Shown one piece after another: positions 18,122-27,137 of a DNA stretch of 64,000 bases. The position numbers were made by a program, and so were the translations under genes. How positions within the stretch are numbered: position 1 is the stretch's first letter; every line of letters begins with the position of its first letter. The notes beneath the pieces were generated by a model, which had not been told where the DNA came from, did no database searches, and saw only the letters and a list, made by a program, of their open reading frames with translations. This stretch comes from Limimaricola sp. (GTDB taxonomy: Bacteria > Pseudomonadota > Alphaproteobacteria > Rhodobacterales > Rhodobacteraceae), in NCBI RefSeq assembly GCF_016125575.1, contig NZ_WGLM01000001.1:1-64000 (forward strand), written 5' to 3'.

Positions 18122-18502
18122 ATGATCAACACACTTCTTTCCGTTGCGCTGGGCGGCGCGTTGGGCGCCTCGGCGCGCTACTTGTCCGGTGTCGCCATCA
18201 TGCGCGGCCTTGGCAGCCATGTCTTTCCGCTGGGCGTGATCGCGGTGAACATCTTCGGCTCGTTCCTGATGGGCGCGCTGGTGATCTTCATCGGGCAAAA
18301 GGGCCTTGGCCATTACAATGCCTTCCTCGCCACCGGCGTGCTGGGCGGGTTCACCACGTTTTCGTCCTTCTCGCTGGAAAGCTGGCGCCTGTTCGAAACC
18401 GGCCGTGCTGACCTTGCCGCGCTTTACGTCCTGTTGTCGGTCGGGCTCTCGCTGCTGGGCCTCGTGCTGGGCGTCACCCTGATGCGGGCGCTTCTGACGT
18501 GA
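18122..18502 (+). CDS. crcB: Fluoride channel CrcB/Fluc
   Basis: A 126-residue membrane protein with four predicted helices. The Fluc motifs GALGASARY near the N-terminus, VNIFGSFLMGAL in helix 2 and TGVLGGFTTFSSFS in helix 3 (Phe box and Na+-site region) are intact. As in other bacteria it would work as a dimer exporting F-. Its end overlaps the next gene by four bases (GTGA). No fluoride riboswitch is visible in the 31-base gap before it. Confidence 0.93.
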   Translation: MINTLLSVALGGALGASARYLSGVAIMRGLGSHVFPLGVIAVNIFGSFLMGALVIFIGQKGLGHYNAFLATGVLGGFTTFSSFSLESWRLFETGRADLAALYVLLSVGLSLLGLVLGVTLMRALLT

Positions 18503-19551
18503 GTGGCGTTCAGACTCGTATCGTCGGGCCCGACGAGGGCGACCAGCGGATCGACCGCTACCTGCGTCGGCTTTTTCCGCACCTCACGCAGGGGCGCATC
18601 GAAAAGATGTGCCGCACCGGTGAATTGCGGTTGGATGGCGGGCGGGTGAAGTCCGCGACCCGCGTCGAAGTGGGCCAGAAGGTGCGCGTACCGCCGTTGC
18701 CGACCGAGGCAGAGGCCGCCGCCGCCCGCGCGCTGGCGCAGTCCGAGGTCAGCGCTGCGGATGCCGAGATGATCCGCGCCTGCGTGATCTACAAGGACGA
18801 CCATATCATTGCCATCAACAAGCCCGCGGGACTGGCGACGCAAGGTGGCACCGGCATGACCAAGCATGTCGACGGGCTGGCCGAGGCGTTGCGTTTCGGC
18901 TTCGACGAAAAGCCGCGGCTGGTACACCGGCTGGACAAGGATACCTCGGGTGTTCTTCTGCTGGCCCGCACCCGGACAATGGCGGCCGCGCTGACCGAAA
19001 ACCTGCGCCACCGCGATGCGCGCAAAATCTACTGGGCGGCCGTTGCCGGCGTGCCCTTTCCGCGCGCCGGCACCATCAAGTACGGCCTGATCAAGGCGCC
19101 CGGCCATGGCAAGGGCGGCGAGAACGAGAAGATGCGCTGCATTCATCCGGCCGAGGTCGACAAGACCCCCGGCGCCAAGCGCGCGGTCACGGATTACGCG
19201 GTACTGACCAATATTGGCCAGCGCGCAGCCTGGGTTGCGCTGGTGCCGGTGACCGGCCGCACCCACCAGCTGCGCGCCCACATGGCCGAGATTGGCCATC
19301 CGATTATCGGCGACGGCAAGTATGGTGGGTCCGAGCAGGAAAACATGGGCGATGGCTGGGGCGCGGGCATGGGCGGCGAGATCAGCCGCAAGATGCATCT
19401 GCACGCCCGCCTGATGATCCTTGAACACCCGGTGACGAAAAAGCAGCTGCTGATCACCGCAGATCTGCCGCCGCACATGCAGGCGACGTGGGATTATGTT
19501 GGCTGGGACGTGACCCATGCGCCGATCGATCCCTTCAACATGCCGGACTAA
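18499..19551 (+). CDS. rluC: RluA-family 23S rRNA pseudouridine synthase (RluC-like)
   Basis: A 350-residue enzyme converting uridine to pseudouridine. An N-terminal S4 RNA-binding domain (DRYLRRLFPHLTQGRIEKMCRTGELRLDGGRV in parts) precedes the RluA catalytic domain with HRLDKDTSGVLLLAR, where the Asp is the nucleophile. It begins with GTG inside the crcB stop (GTGA), so translation is coupled. RluC is favoured over RluD by the arrangement, but the exact target base cannot be fixed. Confidence 0.88.
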   Translation: MSGVQTRIVGPDEGDQRIDRYLRRLFPHLTQGRIEKMCRTGELRLDGGRVKSATRVEVGQKVRVPPLPTEAEAAAARALAQSEVSAADAEMIRACVIYKDDHIIAINKPAGLATQGGTGMTKHVDGLAEALRFGFDEKPRLVHRLDKDTSGVLLLARTRTMAAALTENLRHRDARKIYWAAVAGVPFPRAGTIKYGLIKAPGHGKGGENEKMRCIHPAEVDKTPGAKRAVTDYAVLTNIGQRAAWVALVPVTGRTHQLRAHMAEIGHPIIGDGKYGGSEQENMGDGWGAGMGGEISRKMHLHARLMILEHPVTKKQLLITADLPPHMQATWDYVGWDVTHAPIDPFNMPD

Positions 19552-19555
19552 CGCG

Positions 19556-20266
19556 ATGTCGGGCTGGGCAAGGCGGCGGGTCTGGACGGCGGCAAAGGTA
19601 CTGCCTGCGCCGGGTGGCTGGACCGTGCATCTGGATGACAAACCGGTCATGACGCCCGCGCGTGCGCCCCTTGTCGTGCCGACCCCGGCGATGGCAGAGG
19701 CGATCGCGGCTGAATGGCAGGCGCAGGACAAGGTTGTCGATCCGCGAACGATGCCGGTGACGCGCATGGCCAATTCGGCGCTCGACAAGGTTGCGCCCAG
19801 CCATGCGGCGGTGGTCGCTCATCTGGCCGCTTATGGCGAGACGGACCTTTTGTGCTACCGCGCCGAGACGCCGGCGGAACTGGCCGCGCGGCAGGCCGAG
19901 GCGTGGGATCCGCTGCTGGATTGGGCGGCAGAGGCGCTGGGCGCGCGTCTGCGGGTTGGCGTGGGCGTGCTGCCGGTGATGCAGGACCGCGCTGCGCTGG
20001 ACAGGCTTTCCGCCCGTGTGGCTGCGCATGACACTTTCGCCCTGACCGGTTTGCACGATCTGGTGGCGCTTTCAGGCTCGTTGGTTCTGGGGCTTGCCGT
20101 GGCCGAGGCGCGACTTGAGGCCGACGCCGCATGGGTGCTTTCGCGTCTGGACGAGGACTGGCAGATTGCCCAATGGGGCGAGGACGACGAGGCCACGGCG
20201 TCAGCCCAGGCCCGGCGCGACGGCTTTGTCACCGCCGCCAGATTTCTGCAGTGGGCGCGCAAATAG
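19556..20266 (+). CDS. ATP12-family F1-ATPase assembly chaperone
   Basis: A 236-residue protein of the ATP12 family, found in mitochondria and alphaproteobacteria, where it holds the F1 alpha subunit before assembly. Visible family features are LDDKPVMTPARAPLVVPT, the AEWQAQDKVVDPRTMPVTRMANSALD region in parts and ETDLLCYRAETP. The start at 19556 is four bases after the rluC stop without a clear ribosome-binding site, which suggests coupling. A short hairpin (CGGGC/GCCCG) follows the stop. Confidence 0.88.
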   Translation: MSGWARRRVWTAAKVLPAPGGWTVHLDDKPVMTPARAPLVVPTPAMAEAIAAEWQAQDKVVDPRTMPVTRMANSALDKVAPSHAAVVAHLAAYGETDLLCYRAETPAELAARQAEAWDPLLDWAAEALGARLRVGVGVLPVMQDRAALDRLSARVAAHDTFALTGLHDLVALSGSLVLGLAVAEARLEADAAWVLSRLDEDWQIAQWGEDDEATASAQARRDGFVTAARFLQWARK

Positions 20267-20387
20267 GCATGTCGGGCCGAAAGCCCGGTGAAGCGCGCGA
20301 AAATGCATCAATTCGCCTTATGAAATTGATCAAAAGGTGTGCTGCGGACCTTGACCTCTGAGCCAGAATCCGCCCACCATGACGCCA

Positions 20388-20406
20388 TTGAGAGAAAATC
20401 TCTCAA
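20388..20406. promoter_or_regulatory. Perfect 19-bp palindrome upstream of bztA
   Basis: TTGAGAGA and TCTCTCAA flank AAA. It lies 85 bases before the bztA start in a 224-base gap that probably holds the promoter. It could be an operator for a dimeric regulator or form a leader hairpin. No regulator family is assigned. Confidence 0.4.
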
Positions 20407-20490
20407 AGCTTCGTGATCGTTCCAAGGGCATGCCTGCAGGGACCAAGCACAATAACGCCCTGCGAGGGCGAAACACAGCAAGAGGTTAAT

Positions 20491-21510
20491 ATGAAGAAAT
20501 CCCTTTTTTTTGGCGCGCTGACCGTAGCGACGCTGATCGGTGCAGCGGCGCATGCCAGCACCCTTGACGACGTCAAGGCCAGGGGCAAGCTGAACTGTGG
20601 CGTGACTACGGGCCTTGTAGGCTTTGCCGCCCCGGACGCAAATGGCGTCTGGCAGGGCTTTGACGTTGCCGTCTGCCGTGCCGTTGCCGCCGCGATCTTT
20701 GGCGACCCGATGGCCGTGAACTTTGTCCCCACAACCGGTGCCACCCGCTTTACCGCGCTGGCCTCGGGCGAGGTGGACCTGCTTTCGCGCGTCACCACCT
20801 GGACCTTTACCCGTGACACCGACCTGAAGTTCGATTTTGCCGCCGTGGCCTACTACGATGGTCAGGGCTTCATGGTGCCGAAATCGCTGGGCGTGACCTC
20901 GGCGAAAGATCTGGACGGTGCGACCATCTGTATCCAGACCGGTACCACGACCGAGTTGAACCTGGCCGACTACTTCCGTGCCAACAACATGTCCTACGAG
21001 CCGGTTCCGATCGAGACCAATGCCGAAGGTCAGCAGCAATTCCTGGCCGGTGCCTGCGACGTCTACACGACCGACGCCTCGGGCCTTGCCGCGACGCGTG
21101 CTGCCTTCGAACATCCGGGCGACTACATCATCCTGCCCGAGATCATCTCGAAAGAGCCGCTGGGGCCGGTGGTTCGCCACGGCGACAACGACTGGGGTGA
21201 CCTGGTTCGCTGGACCTTCTACGCCCTCGTGGCGGCCGAAGAATACGGCATCACCTCGGCCAATGTCGACGAGATGGCCGCTGCACCGACCCAGAACCCC
21301 GAGATCAACCGTATCCTTGGCACCGAGGGCGACCTTGGCGCGATGATCGGCCTCGACAAGGACTGGGCCGTCAAGGCGATCAAGGCCGGCGGCAACTACG
21401 GCGAGATCTTCGAGAAGAACATTGGCGAGAATACGCCGGTGGGTCTGGCTCGTGGCCTGAACGCCCAGTGGAAACAGGGCGGTCTGCAGTACGCGATGCC
21501 GTTCCGTTGA
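20491..21510 (+). CDS. bztA: Amino-acid ABC transporter, periplasmic binding protein (BztA/AapJ-like)
   Basis: A 339-residue periplasmic protein with a Sec signal peptide (MKKSLFFGALTVATLIGAAAHA, in two parts: basic start, hydrophobic core, AHA cleavage site). The mature part starts STLDDVKARGKLNCGV, as in polar amino-acid binding proteins. In Rhodobacter capsulatus the matching protein binds glutamate, glutamine, aspartate and asparagine. The start at 20491 follows AAGAGG; the open frame upstream of it is non-coding. A hairpin separates it from bztB. Confidence 0.93.
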   Translation: MKKSLFFGALTVATLIGAAAHASTLDDVKARGKLNCGVTTGLVGFAAPDANGVWQGFDVAVCRAVAAAIFGDPMAVNFVPTTGATRFTALASGEVDLLSRVTTWTFTRDTDLKFDFAAVAYYDGQGFMVPKSLGVTSAKDLDGATICIQTGTTTELNLADYFRANNMSYEPVPIETNAEGQQQFLAGACDVYTTDASGLAATRAAFEHPGDYIILPEIISKEPLGPVVRHGDNDWGDLVRWTFYALVAAEEYGITSANVDEMAAAPTQNPEINRILGTEGDLGAMIGLDKDWAVKAIKAGGNYGEIFEKNIGENTPVGLARGLNAQWKQGGLQYAMPFR

Positions 21511-21524
21511 TCTGACACACGACA

Positions 21525-21564
21525 CGGGGCGCATTGGCAAAGGCCGCTGCGCCCCGGCATTTTC
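21525..21564 (+). terminator. Hairpin between bztA and bztB
   Basis: CGGGGCGCA (21525-21533) and TGCGCCCCG (21548-21556) form a 9-bp stem with an inner GGC/GCC pair, followed by GCATTTTC. Such hairpins after binding-protein genes usually raise binding-protein mRNA over permease mRNA by blocking decay or by partial termination. Confidence 0.55.
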
Positions 21565-21653
21565 TGCCTGCATGACATCATTCCACACCCGACGCGCCGA
21601 TGCCTTGACGGCAAGCGCGGACGGCAGGGGGATTCACCGGGAGACATGATCGC

Positions 21654-22868
21654 ATGACGTCGACGACCGAGGCGCCGAAGCCGGCCTTTCGCCTGAGCCA
21701 ACTGATCTACGACTCTCGCTATCGGTCGATCACCATTCAGGTCGTGGCGATGATTCTGTTCTTCGCGGGCTTTGCCTGGTTGATCGAGAATACCGTCAGC
21801 AACCTGCGCGCGCTGGGCAAGGATTTCGACTTTGGCTTCCTTTGGAACCGGTCGGGCTATGACATCAACCAGCACCTGATTCCTTACACCAACAACTCCA
21901 CCCATGCCCGCGCGGCGCTGGTGGGCATCCTCAATACACTGCTTGTGTCCTTCATCGGCTGTCTGACCGCCACGGTGATCGGGGTGCTGGCCGGGGTGTT
22001 GCGCCTGTCGAAGAACTGGCTGGTGAGCCGCCTGATGGCTGTCTATGTCGAGGGCTTCCGCAACGTGCCGCTGCTGCTGTGGATCGTTCTGATCTTCGCG
22101 ATCATGACAGAGGCCACCCCGCAGCCGCGCGATTTCCGCGAGGGCGGCAGCGCCGCGATGCTGCTGTGGCATTCGGTGGCGATCAGCAACCGCGGCGTGT
22201 TCATTCCCGCCCCGATCTGGGGCGCCGGATCGGGTATCCTTGTCGGCATCTTCGTCCTGTCGCTGGTGGCCGCATGGTATTACCGCCGTTATGCGCGCAA
22301 GCTGCTGTTCGATACCGGGCGGCTCTTGCCGATGGTCTGGCCCGCGATCCTGATCGCGATCGTGCCGACGGTGCTGTTCTACTTCATCCTTGGTCGGCCG
22401 GTGACGCTGGACTACCCCACGCTGGGCGGTTTCAACTTCAAGGGTGGCCTGCAGATACGAAACTCGTTGATCGCGCTGTGGGTGGCGTTGTCGGTTTACA
22501 CCGGGGCCTTCATCGCGGAAATCGTGCGCTCGGGCATTCTGGCGGTTTCGAAAGGGCAAAGCGAGGCCGCGTTCGCGCTTGGCCTGCGGCCGAACCGGAC
22601 GATGAGCCTTGTGATCCTGCCACAGGCGATGCGCGTCATCATTCCGCCGCTGATCTCGCAATTCCTGAACCTGACGAAAAACTCGTCGCTGGCGATCGCC
22701 GTGGGTTACATGGATGTGCGCGCCACGCTGGGCGGCATCACCATCAACCAGACCGGGCGCGAGCTGGAGGGGATGCTGTTGCTGGGCCTGTTCTACCTTG
22801 TGCTCAGCCTGCTGATCTCGGGCGTGATGAACATCTACAACAACCGCATCAAGCTGAAGGAGCGCTGA
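21654..22868 (+). CDS. bztB: Amino-acid ABC transporter permease (BztB/AapQ-like)
   Basis: A 404-residue inner-membrane permease. The long N-terminal half with extra helices is typical for BztB/AapQ. The EAA loop that touches the ATPase is EAAFALGLRPNRTMSLVILP, near residue 305. It pairs with bztC, whose start is two bases after its stop. CGGGAGA precedes the start. Confidence 0.93.
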   Translation: MTSTTEAPKPAFRLSQLIYDSRYRSITIQVVAMILFFAGFAWLIENTVSNLRALGKDFDFGFLWNRSGYDINQHLIPYTNNSTHARAALVGILNTLLVSFIGCLTATVIGVLAGVLRLSKNWLVSRLMAVYVEGFRNVPLLLWIVLIFAIMTEATPQPRDFREGGSAAMLLWHSVAISNRGVFIPAPIWGAGSGILVGIFVLSLVAAWYYRRYARKLLFDTGRLLPMVWPAILIAIVPTVLFYFILGRPVTLDYPTLGGFNFKGGLQIRNSLIALWVALSVYTGAFIAEIVRSGILAVSKGQSEAAFALGLRPNRTMSLVILPQAMRVIIPPLISQFLNLTKNSSLAIAVGYMDVRATLGGITINQTGRELEGMLLLGLFYLVLSLLISGVMNIYNNRIKLKER

Positions 22869-22869
22869 G

Positions 22870-24186
22870 ATGGCCGAAGCAGCCTCGCACACCACCAGCT
22901 ATGTCCGCGACAAGATGCTGCCGCAGGCCGAACCGCCGACCCTGCAGAAGGGGGCGATCAAATGGATGCGGGACAACCTGTTCTCCGGCTGGCTGAACTC
23001 GATCCTTACGATCGTGTCGATCTACGTCATCTGGGCCGTGGTAAGCGATCTTTTCCCATGGTTCGCCAATTCGATCTGGCGTGCCGATTCGTTGACGCAA
23101 TGCCGCGAGATCCGTAACGCCACGGTCGGGGCTGATGCCCCCGCGGCCTGTTTTGCGGTGATCGTCGACCGCTGGCAGCAGCTTCTGTTCGGTTTTTATC
23201 CGCGCGAATTCTACTGGCGCCCGATCTTGTCGCTGGTCGTGATGCTGACGGCGCTGATGCCGGTGCTGTTTCCACGCCTTCCGCGGGCGGCGCTGCTTTG
23301 GTCGGTTTCTGCGCCGTTTGTCATCTTCTTCCTGCTCTGGGGCGGTTCGGTCTGGTTTCCGCTGGCCGCCGCGCTGGGCTTTGTCATCGGCGCTGTCGCG
23401 TGGCGGTTGGTCAGCGCGGCCTCGGGCGCGTTGCTGGGCGTGCTGGCCGCGATCATCTTGCCGATTATCTACTGGCTCTATTTCGCGGCTCCGTTGGCCG
23501 ACGGGCTGGCAGGTTCCGTGCCGCTGGGGCTGGAGGCCGTGCCCTCCAAGCAGTTTGGCGGGTTCATGCTGTCGGTCGTGATTGGCATCTCGGGGATCGT
23601 GCTGTCGTTGCCGCTGGGCATTCTGCTGGCGCTGGGCCGCCAATCGCCACTTTTCATCATCAACAAGCTGTCGGTTGGCTTCATCGAGATCATCCGCGGT
23701 GTGCCGTTGATCGTGTGGCTGTTCACTGCCTCGCTGCTGTTGAACTACTTCCTGCCGCCCGGCACCAACTTTGACCTGATGCTGCGGGTGATCATCATGG
23801 TCACGCTCTTTGCCTCGGCCTATATCGCCGAGGTCGTGCGCGGCGGTCTGGCCGCGCTGCCCAAGGGCCAGTACGAGGCCGCCGACGCGCTGGGCCTCGA
23901 CTACTGGAAATCGATGCGGCTGATCATCCTGCCGCAAGCCCTGAAGATCGCGATCCCGGGCATCGTCAACACCTTCATCGGCCTTTTCAAGGACACCACG
24001 CTGGTCGTGTTCATCGGCCTGCTGGACCCGATCGGCCTGACCAACGCGATCCGCGCCTCGACCGACTGGAACGGCATCTACTGGGAACTGTTCCTGTTCA
24101 TTGCGCTGATGTTCTTTGTCTTCTGCTTCTCCATGGGCCGTTACTCGCTCTACCTCGAAAAGAAGCTCCGCCGTGAGCATCGCTAA
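22870..24186 (+). CDS. bztC: Amino-acid ABC transporter permease (BztC/AapM-like)
   Basis: A 438-residue permease, the second channel subunit. It has an N-terminal helix, a periplasmic segment with two Cys ([10 protein letters not shown]... and ACFAV), several central helices and the EAA loop [20 protein letters not shown] near the C-terminus. The central hydrophobic region is longer than in single-domain permeases, as known for this family. Confidence 0.93.
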   Translation: MAEAASHTTSYVRDKMLPQAEPPTLQKGAIKWMRDNLFSGWLNSILTIVSIYVIWAVVSDLFPWFANSIWRADSLTQCREIRNATVGADAPAACFAVIVDRWQQLLFGFYPREFYWRPILSLVVMLTALMPVLFPRLPRAALLWSVSAPFVIFFLLWGGSVWFPLAAALGFVIGAVAWRLVSAASGALLGVLAAIILPIIYWLYFAAPLADGLAGSVPLGLEAVPSKQFGGFMLSVVIGISGIVLSLPLGILLALGRQSPLFIINKLSVGFIEIIRGVPLIVWLFTASLLLNYFLPPGTNFDLMLRVIIMVTLFASAYIAEVVRGGLAALPKGQYEAADALGLDYWKSMRLIILPQALKIAIPGIVNTFIGLFKDTTLVVFIGLLDPIGLTNAIRASTDWNGIYWELFLFIALMFFVFCFSMGRYSLYLEKKLRREHR

Positions 24187-24197
24187 GGAGACATGTG

Positions 24198-24989
24198 ATG
24201 TCTGATACCGCCACTGACCGTGCCGTCAACCGCAGCCAAATGATGGTGAGCGACGAGGTCGCCATCCAGATCACGAACATGAACAAGTGGTACGGCACGT
24301 TTCACGTACTGCGCGACATCAACCTGACCGTCTATCGCGGCGAGCGGATCGTGATCTGCGGGCCGTCGGGTTCGGGCAAATCGACGCTGATCCGCTGCAT
24401 CAACCGGCTGGAGGAGCATCAGGCGGGCCAGATTATCGTCGATGGGACGGAACTGTCGTCGGACCTCAAGAATATCGACAAGATCCGGTCCGAGGTGGGC
24501 ATGTGCTTTCAGCACTTCAACCTCTTTCCACACCTGACGATCCTTGAGAACTGCACGCTGGCGCCGATCTGGGTGCGCAAGACGCCCAAGAAGGAAGCCG
24601 AGGAAACCGCGATGCATTTCCTCGAAAAGGTGAAGATCCCCGAGCAGGCGAACAAGTATCCGGGCCAGTTGTCGGGCGGCCAGCAGCAGCGGGTGGCGAT
24701 CGCCCGCAGCCTGTGCATGAAGCCGCGGATCATGCTCTTTGACGAGCCGACCTCGGCGCTCGACCCCGAGATGATCAAAGAAGTTCTCGACACCATGATC
24801 GAGCTGGCCGAGGAGGGGATGACGATGCTCTGCGTCACCCACGAAATGGGCTTTGCCCAGGCGGTGGCGAACCGGGTGATCTTCATGGACCAGGGCCAGA
24901 TCGTCGAGCAGAACGAACCCCGGGAATTCTTCAACAACCCGCAGTCGGACCGCACCAAGCTGTTCCTCAGCCAGATCCTGGGGCACTGA
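24198..24989 (+). CDS. bztD: Amino-acid ABC transporter ATPase (BztD/AapP-like)
   Basis: A 263-residue ATPase powering the importer. It has Walker [11 protein letters not shown]-loop [11 protein letters not shown], signature [13 protein letters not shown], Walker B IMLFDEP and the switch His in CVTHEM. ATG 24198 is chosen: AAGGAG (24185-24190) is seven bases before it, and the GTG immediately upstream is less likely. Last gene of the bzt row; hairpins follow. Confidence 0.95.
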   Translation: MSDTATDRAVNRSQMMVSDEVAIQITNMNKWYGTFHVLRDINLTVYRGERIVICGPSGSGKSTLIRCINRLEEHQAGQIIVDGTELSSDLKNIDKIRSEVGMCFQHFNLFPHLTILENCTLAPIWVRKTPKKEAEETAMHFLEKVKIPEQANKYPGQLSGGQQQRVAIARSLCMKPRIMLFDEPTSALDPEMIKEVLDTMIELAEEGMTMLCVTHEMGFAQAVANRVIFMDQGQIVEQNEPREFFNNPQSDRTKLFLSQILGH

Positions 24990-24996
24990 CGCCTGC

Positions 24997-25017
24997 GCGG
25001 CCCCGGCGCGGGGCCGC
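24997..25017 (+). terminator. Hairpin after bztD
   Basis: GCGGCCCCG and CGGGGCCGC form a 9-bp stem with a GCG loop, eight bases after the bztD stop. No T-run follows directly; a second hairpin with pyrimidine tail lies about 40 bases on. Confidence 0.5.
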
Positions 25018-25050
25018 GGCCTCCGGCGGGAGTATTTGTGGCAAGATGAA
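25018..25050 (+). repeat. Intergenic CCTCCGGCGGGAGTATTT-type element
   Basis: The stretch has GGCCTCCGGCGGGAGTATTT followed by GTGGCAAGATGAA. From memory, close variants of this sequence recur after genes in many Rhodobacteraceae genomes; that needs a search. Only one copy was seen in this window. CCTCCGGCGGGAG can fold into a small hairpin, so it may be part of a terminator family. Confidence 0.4.
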
Positions 25051-25052
25051 GC

Positions 25053-25080
25053 GGGCCGTCCGGGTGGGCGGCCCTTTCCT
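25053..25080. terminator. Terminator between convergent bztD and sixA
   Basis: GGGCCG (25053-25058) and CGGCCC (25069-25074) pair over ten bases and are followed by TTTCCTCTT on the + strand. It ends just before the sixA stop, so it probably finishes bzt transcripts. Confidence 0.5.
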
Positions 25081-25082
25081 CT

Positions 25083-25592
25083 TCAATCCTCGGCCGCATT
25101 CAGGTCGTGCGGGGTGACGAAGGCAACGCATGTCCCGGTGGTGATGTCGGCCCATGATGGAACGGCAAAGTCGATCACCGTGGTCGCAGCGGTCGGGTAG
25201 TCATCGAACCGCTCGTGTCGAGGTGGCGTTGTGACGAGGCCGGCCGCAAGCAGGCCGATCCCGGGGTTATGACCCACCAGCATCAGGCAGGGTGCCGTTT
25301 CGCGACGGATGATCTCGCGCAGCTGGCTGGGGCTGGCGTGGTAAAGCGCGGCACGGGCGCTGATGACAGGCTGGCGCGGCAGGCCGGGCAGGATCAGCGA
25401 CAGCGTCTGCTGGGTGCGCACGGCGCTGGAGCAGAGGACCAGATCGGGCAGGTAGCGCTGCACGGCCAGCCAGTGGCCAATGGCGGTGGCGGCAGCCCGG
25501 CCGCGCGGGGCCAGCGGGCGAGCATGGTCCTCTTGTCCGGGCGTGGCCCAGCTAGATTTCGCGTGGCGGGTCAGGATCAGGCGCAGCGTCAT
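25083..25592 (-). CDS. sixA: SixA-like histidine phosphatase
   Basis: A 169-residue member of the histidine phosphatase superfamily. The RHG-type motif is LTRHAKSSW near residue 8, whose His would carry the phosphate. Further conserved parts are the CSSAVRTQQT segment and the second catalytic His in LVGHNPG. SixA in E. coli acts on phosphohistidine of phosphotransfer proteins; the target here is unknown. It overlaps the ferredoxin-like gene by four bases and is last in the yidC-sixA row. Confidence 0.85.
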   Translation of the reverse strand: MTLRLILTRHAKSSWATPGQEDHARPLAPRGRAAATAIGHWLAVQRYLPDLVLCSSAVRTQQTLSLILPGLPRQPVISARAALYHASPSQLREIIRRETAPCLMLVGHNPGIGLLAAGLVTTPPRHERFDDYPTAATTVIDFAVPSWADITTGTCVAFVTPHDLNAAED

Positions 25593-26227
25593 GACGGGTG
25601 GAAGGCGCGCATGTGGAAGGCCGATTGCGCGGGGTCACGGCGGCCCGCGCCCACCGGGCAGGCGCGGCGCGCGGCACAGCCTTGGGTCATGCAGGTGTCG
25701 CCGGCAGGCGTAGCGAGAAAGCCGTGGCAGGCGGCCACGTCATAGCCCGCATCGAAGGCCCCAACAGGGCAGGCGGTGCGGCAAGGCGCGGCGCAAGTAG
25801 GGCAGGGTGAAGGCAGTGGCGGCGGCAAGTCAATGTCCCGCGGCAGCGCGATGGCACCGCGGTATGAAACGAAAAGCCCGGCCTCGACATGCACCAAAAG
25901 GCCGATGGGCGAGGCATGCGCCCGGCCCGAGGCCAGCGCCCAGCTGTAAAACGGATGCCAGGGCGGGCCGCCGAAAGGGAAAAGCGCGGTGCCGCCATGG
26001 GCCTGAGCCAGCGCGCCGATGACGCGCATCGACCAGCGGTCGAGCGGGTTAGGCGCACCATCGGCCGCCTCGGGGCTGGACTGGAAGCGCGGCCAGAATG
26101 CAGGCTCGGCAGGGCCGAGGAGCAGCAGGCTGCGCGTGCCTTCGGGCAGTCCGGGCGCGGCTTCGACGGGCATGCCACCTAGGATGGCCAGCCCTTCGCG
26201 GGCGCAGTCCGCGGCGAGGTCGGTCAT
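25589..26227 (-). CDS. Ferredoxin-like protein with eight-Cys C-terminus
   Basis: A 212-residue protein. The N-terminal two thirds show no known catalytic motif. The C-terminal third has [15 protein letters not shown] and later C, CMTQGC and CPVG, eight cysteines in all in two CxxxCP-type clusters. These are suited to two [4Fe-4S] centres, as in the C-terminal part of epoxyqueuosine reductase QueG. The QueG cobalamin domain is not evident. It is embedded in an operon with argB and sixA through four-base overlaps. Confidence 0.7.
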   Translation of the reverse strand: MTDLAADCAREGLAILGGMPVEAAPGLPEGTRSLLLLGPAEPAFWPRFQSSPEAADGAPNPLDRWSMRVIGALAQAHGGTALFPFGGPPWHPFYSWALASGRAHASPIGLLVHVEAGLFVSYRGAIALPRDIDLPPPLPSPCPTCAAPCRTACPVGAFDAGYDVAACHGFLATPAGDTCMTQGCAARRACPVGAGRRDPAQSAFHMRAFHPS

Positions 26228-27102
26228 CCGTGGTGCGGCTTCACGCGCGGCTCTGTCGAGCGGATGATCGAGCCCGCGCCGTGTTCGGTGAAAAGTTCCA
26301 GCAGGCAGGCATTGGGCAGCCGCCCATCAAGGATGACCACCGCGCGGACGCCGCCCTCGACCGCGGCGAGCGCGGTTTCGGTCTTGGGAATCATTCCGCC
26401 CGCGATGACGCCGCGCGCGGTCATGTCGCGAACCTGATCGGGGCTGAGCTGGGTAACGACCTCGCCCGTCTCGTCCTTGACGCCGGCGACATCGGTCAAA
26501 AGCAGCAGCCGGTCGGCCTTCAGCGCGGCGGCGATGGCGCCTGCAGCGGTGTCGCCGTTGACGTTGAAGGTCTCGTTCTCGGCCATGCCGGTGGCAACGG
26601 GGGCGATCACCGGGATGATGCCCGCGTTGTAAAGATCGCGGATGACCTGCACGTTCATCTCGACCGGACGGCCGACGAAGCCCAGTTCCGGGTCGTCGGC
26701 GACGCAGACCATCATGTCATCGTCCTTGCCGGAAATGCCCACGGCGCGGCCGCCCTCGTCCATGATCGCCTGAACGATGCGCTTGTTCACCAGGCCCGTC
26801 AGCACCATCTCGACCACTTCGACCGTGGCCTTGTCGGTGACGCGCTTGCCGCGCACGAAATCGGACTTGATGCCCAGCTTGCCCAGCATTTCGTTGATCA
26901 TCGGGCCGCCGCCATGGACGACGACGGGGTTCATCCCGACCTGTTTCATCAGGACGATATCGCGGGCGAACTCGGCCATCGCCTCGTCGTCGCCCATCGC
27001 GTTGCCGCCGAATTTCACTACGACCACGGCCTTGTTGTAGCGCTGCAGGTAGGGCAGGGCTTCGGAAAGGGTGCGGGCGGTGGCAATCCAGTCGCGGCTC
27101 AT
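26224..27102 (-). CDS. argB: N-acetylglutamate kinase
   Basis: Second enzyme of arginine synthesis, phosphorylating N-acetylglutamate. [27 protein letters not shown] and [30 protein letters not shown] (in parts) are family landmarks. The length, about 292 residues, fits arginine-sensitive ArgB with an N-terminal helix. The ATG at 27102 is preferred because GAGGAAA precedes it at a normal distance; an in-frame ATG at 27126 has GAGAGG directly abutting it. It overlaps the next gene by four bases. Confidence 0.93.
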   Translation of the reverse strand: MSRDWIATARTLSEALPYLQRYNKAVVVVKFGGNAMGDDEAMAEFARDIVLMKQVGMNPVVVHGGGPMINEMLGKLGIKSDFVRGKRVTDKATVEVVEMVLTGLVNKRIVQAIMDEGGRAVGISGKDDDMMVCVADDPELGFVGRPVEMNVQVIRDLYNAGIIPVIAPVATGMAENETFNVNGDTAAGAIAAALKADRLLLLTDVAGVKDETGEVVTQLSPDQVRDMTARGVIAGGMIPKTETALAAVEGGVRAVVILDGRLPNACLLELFTEHGAGSIIRSTEPRVKPHHG

Positions 27103-27137
27103 GTCCTGTTTCCTCACGTCAGTCATCCTCTCGGGCG

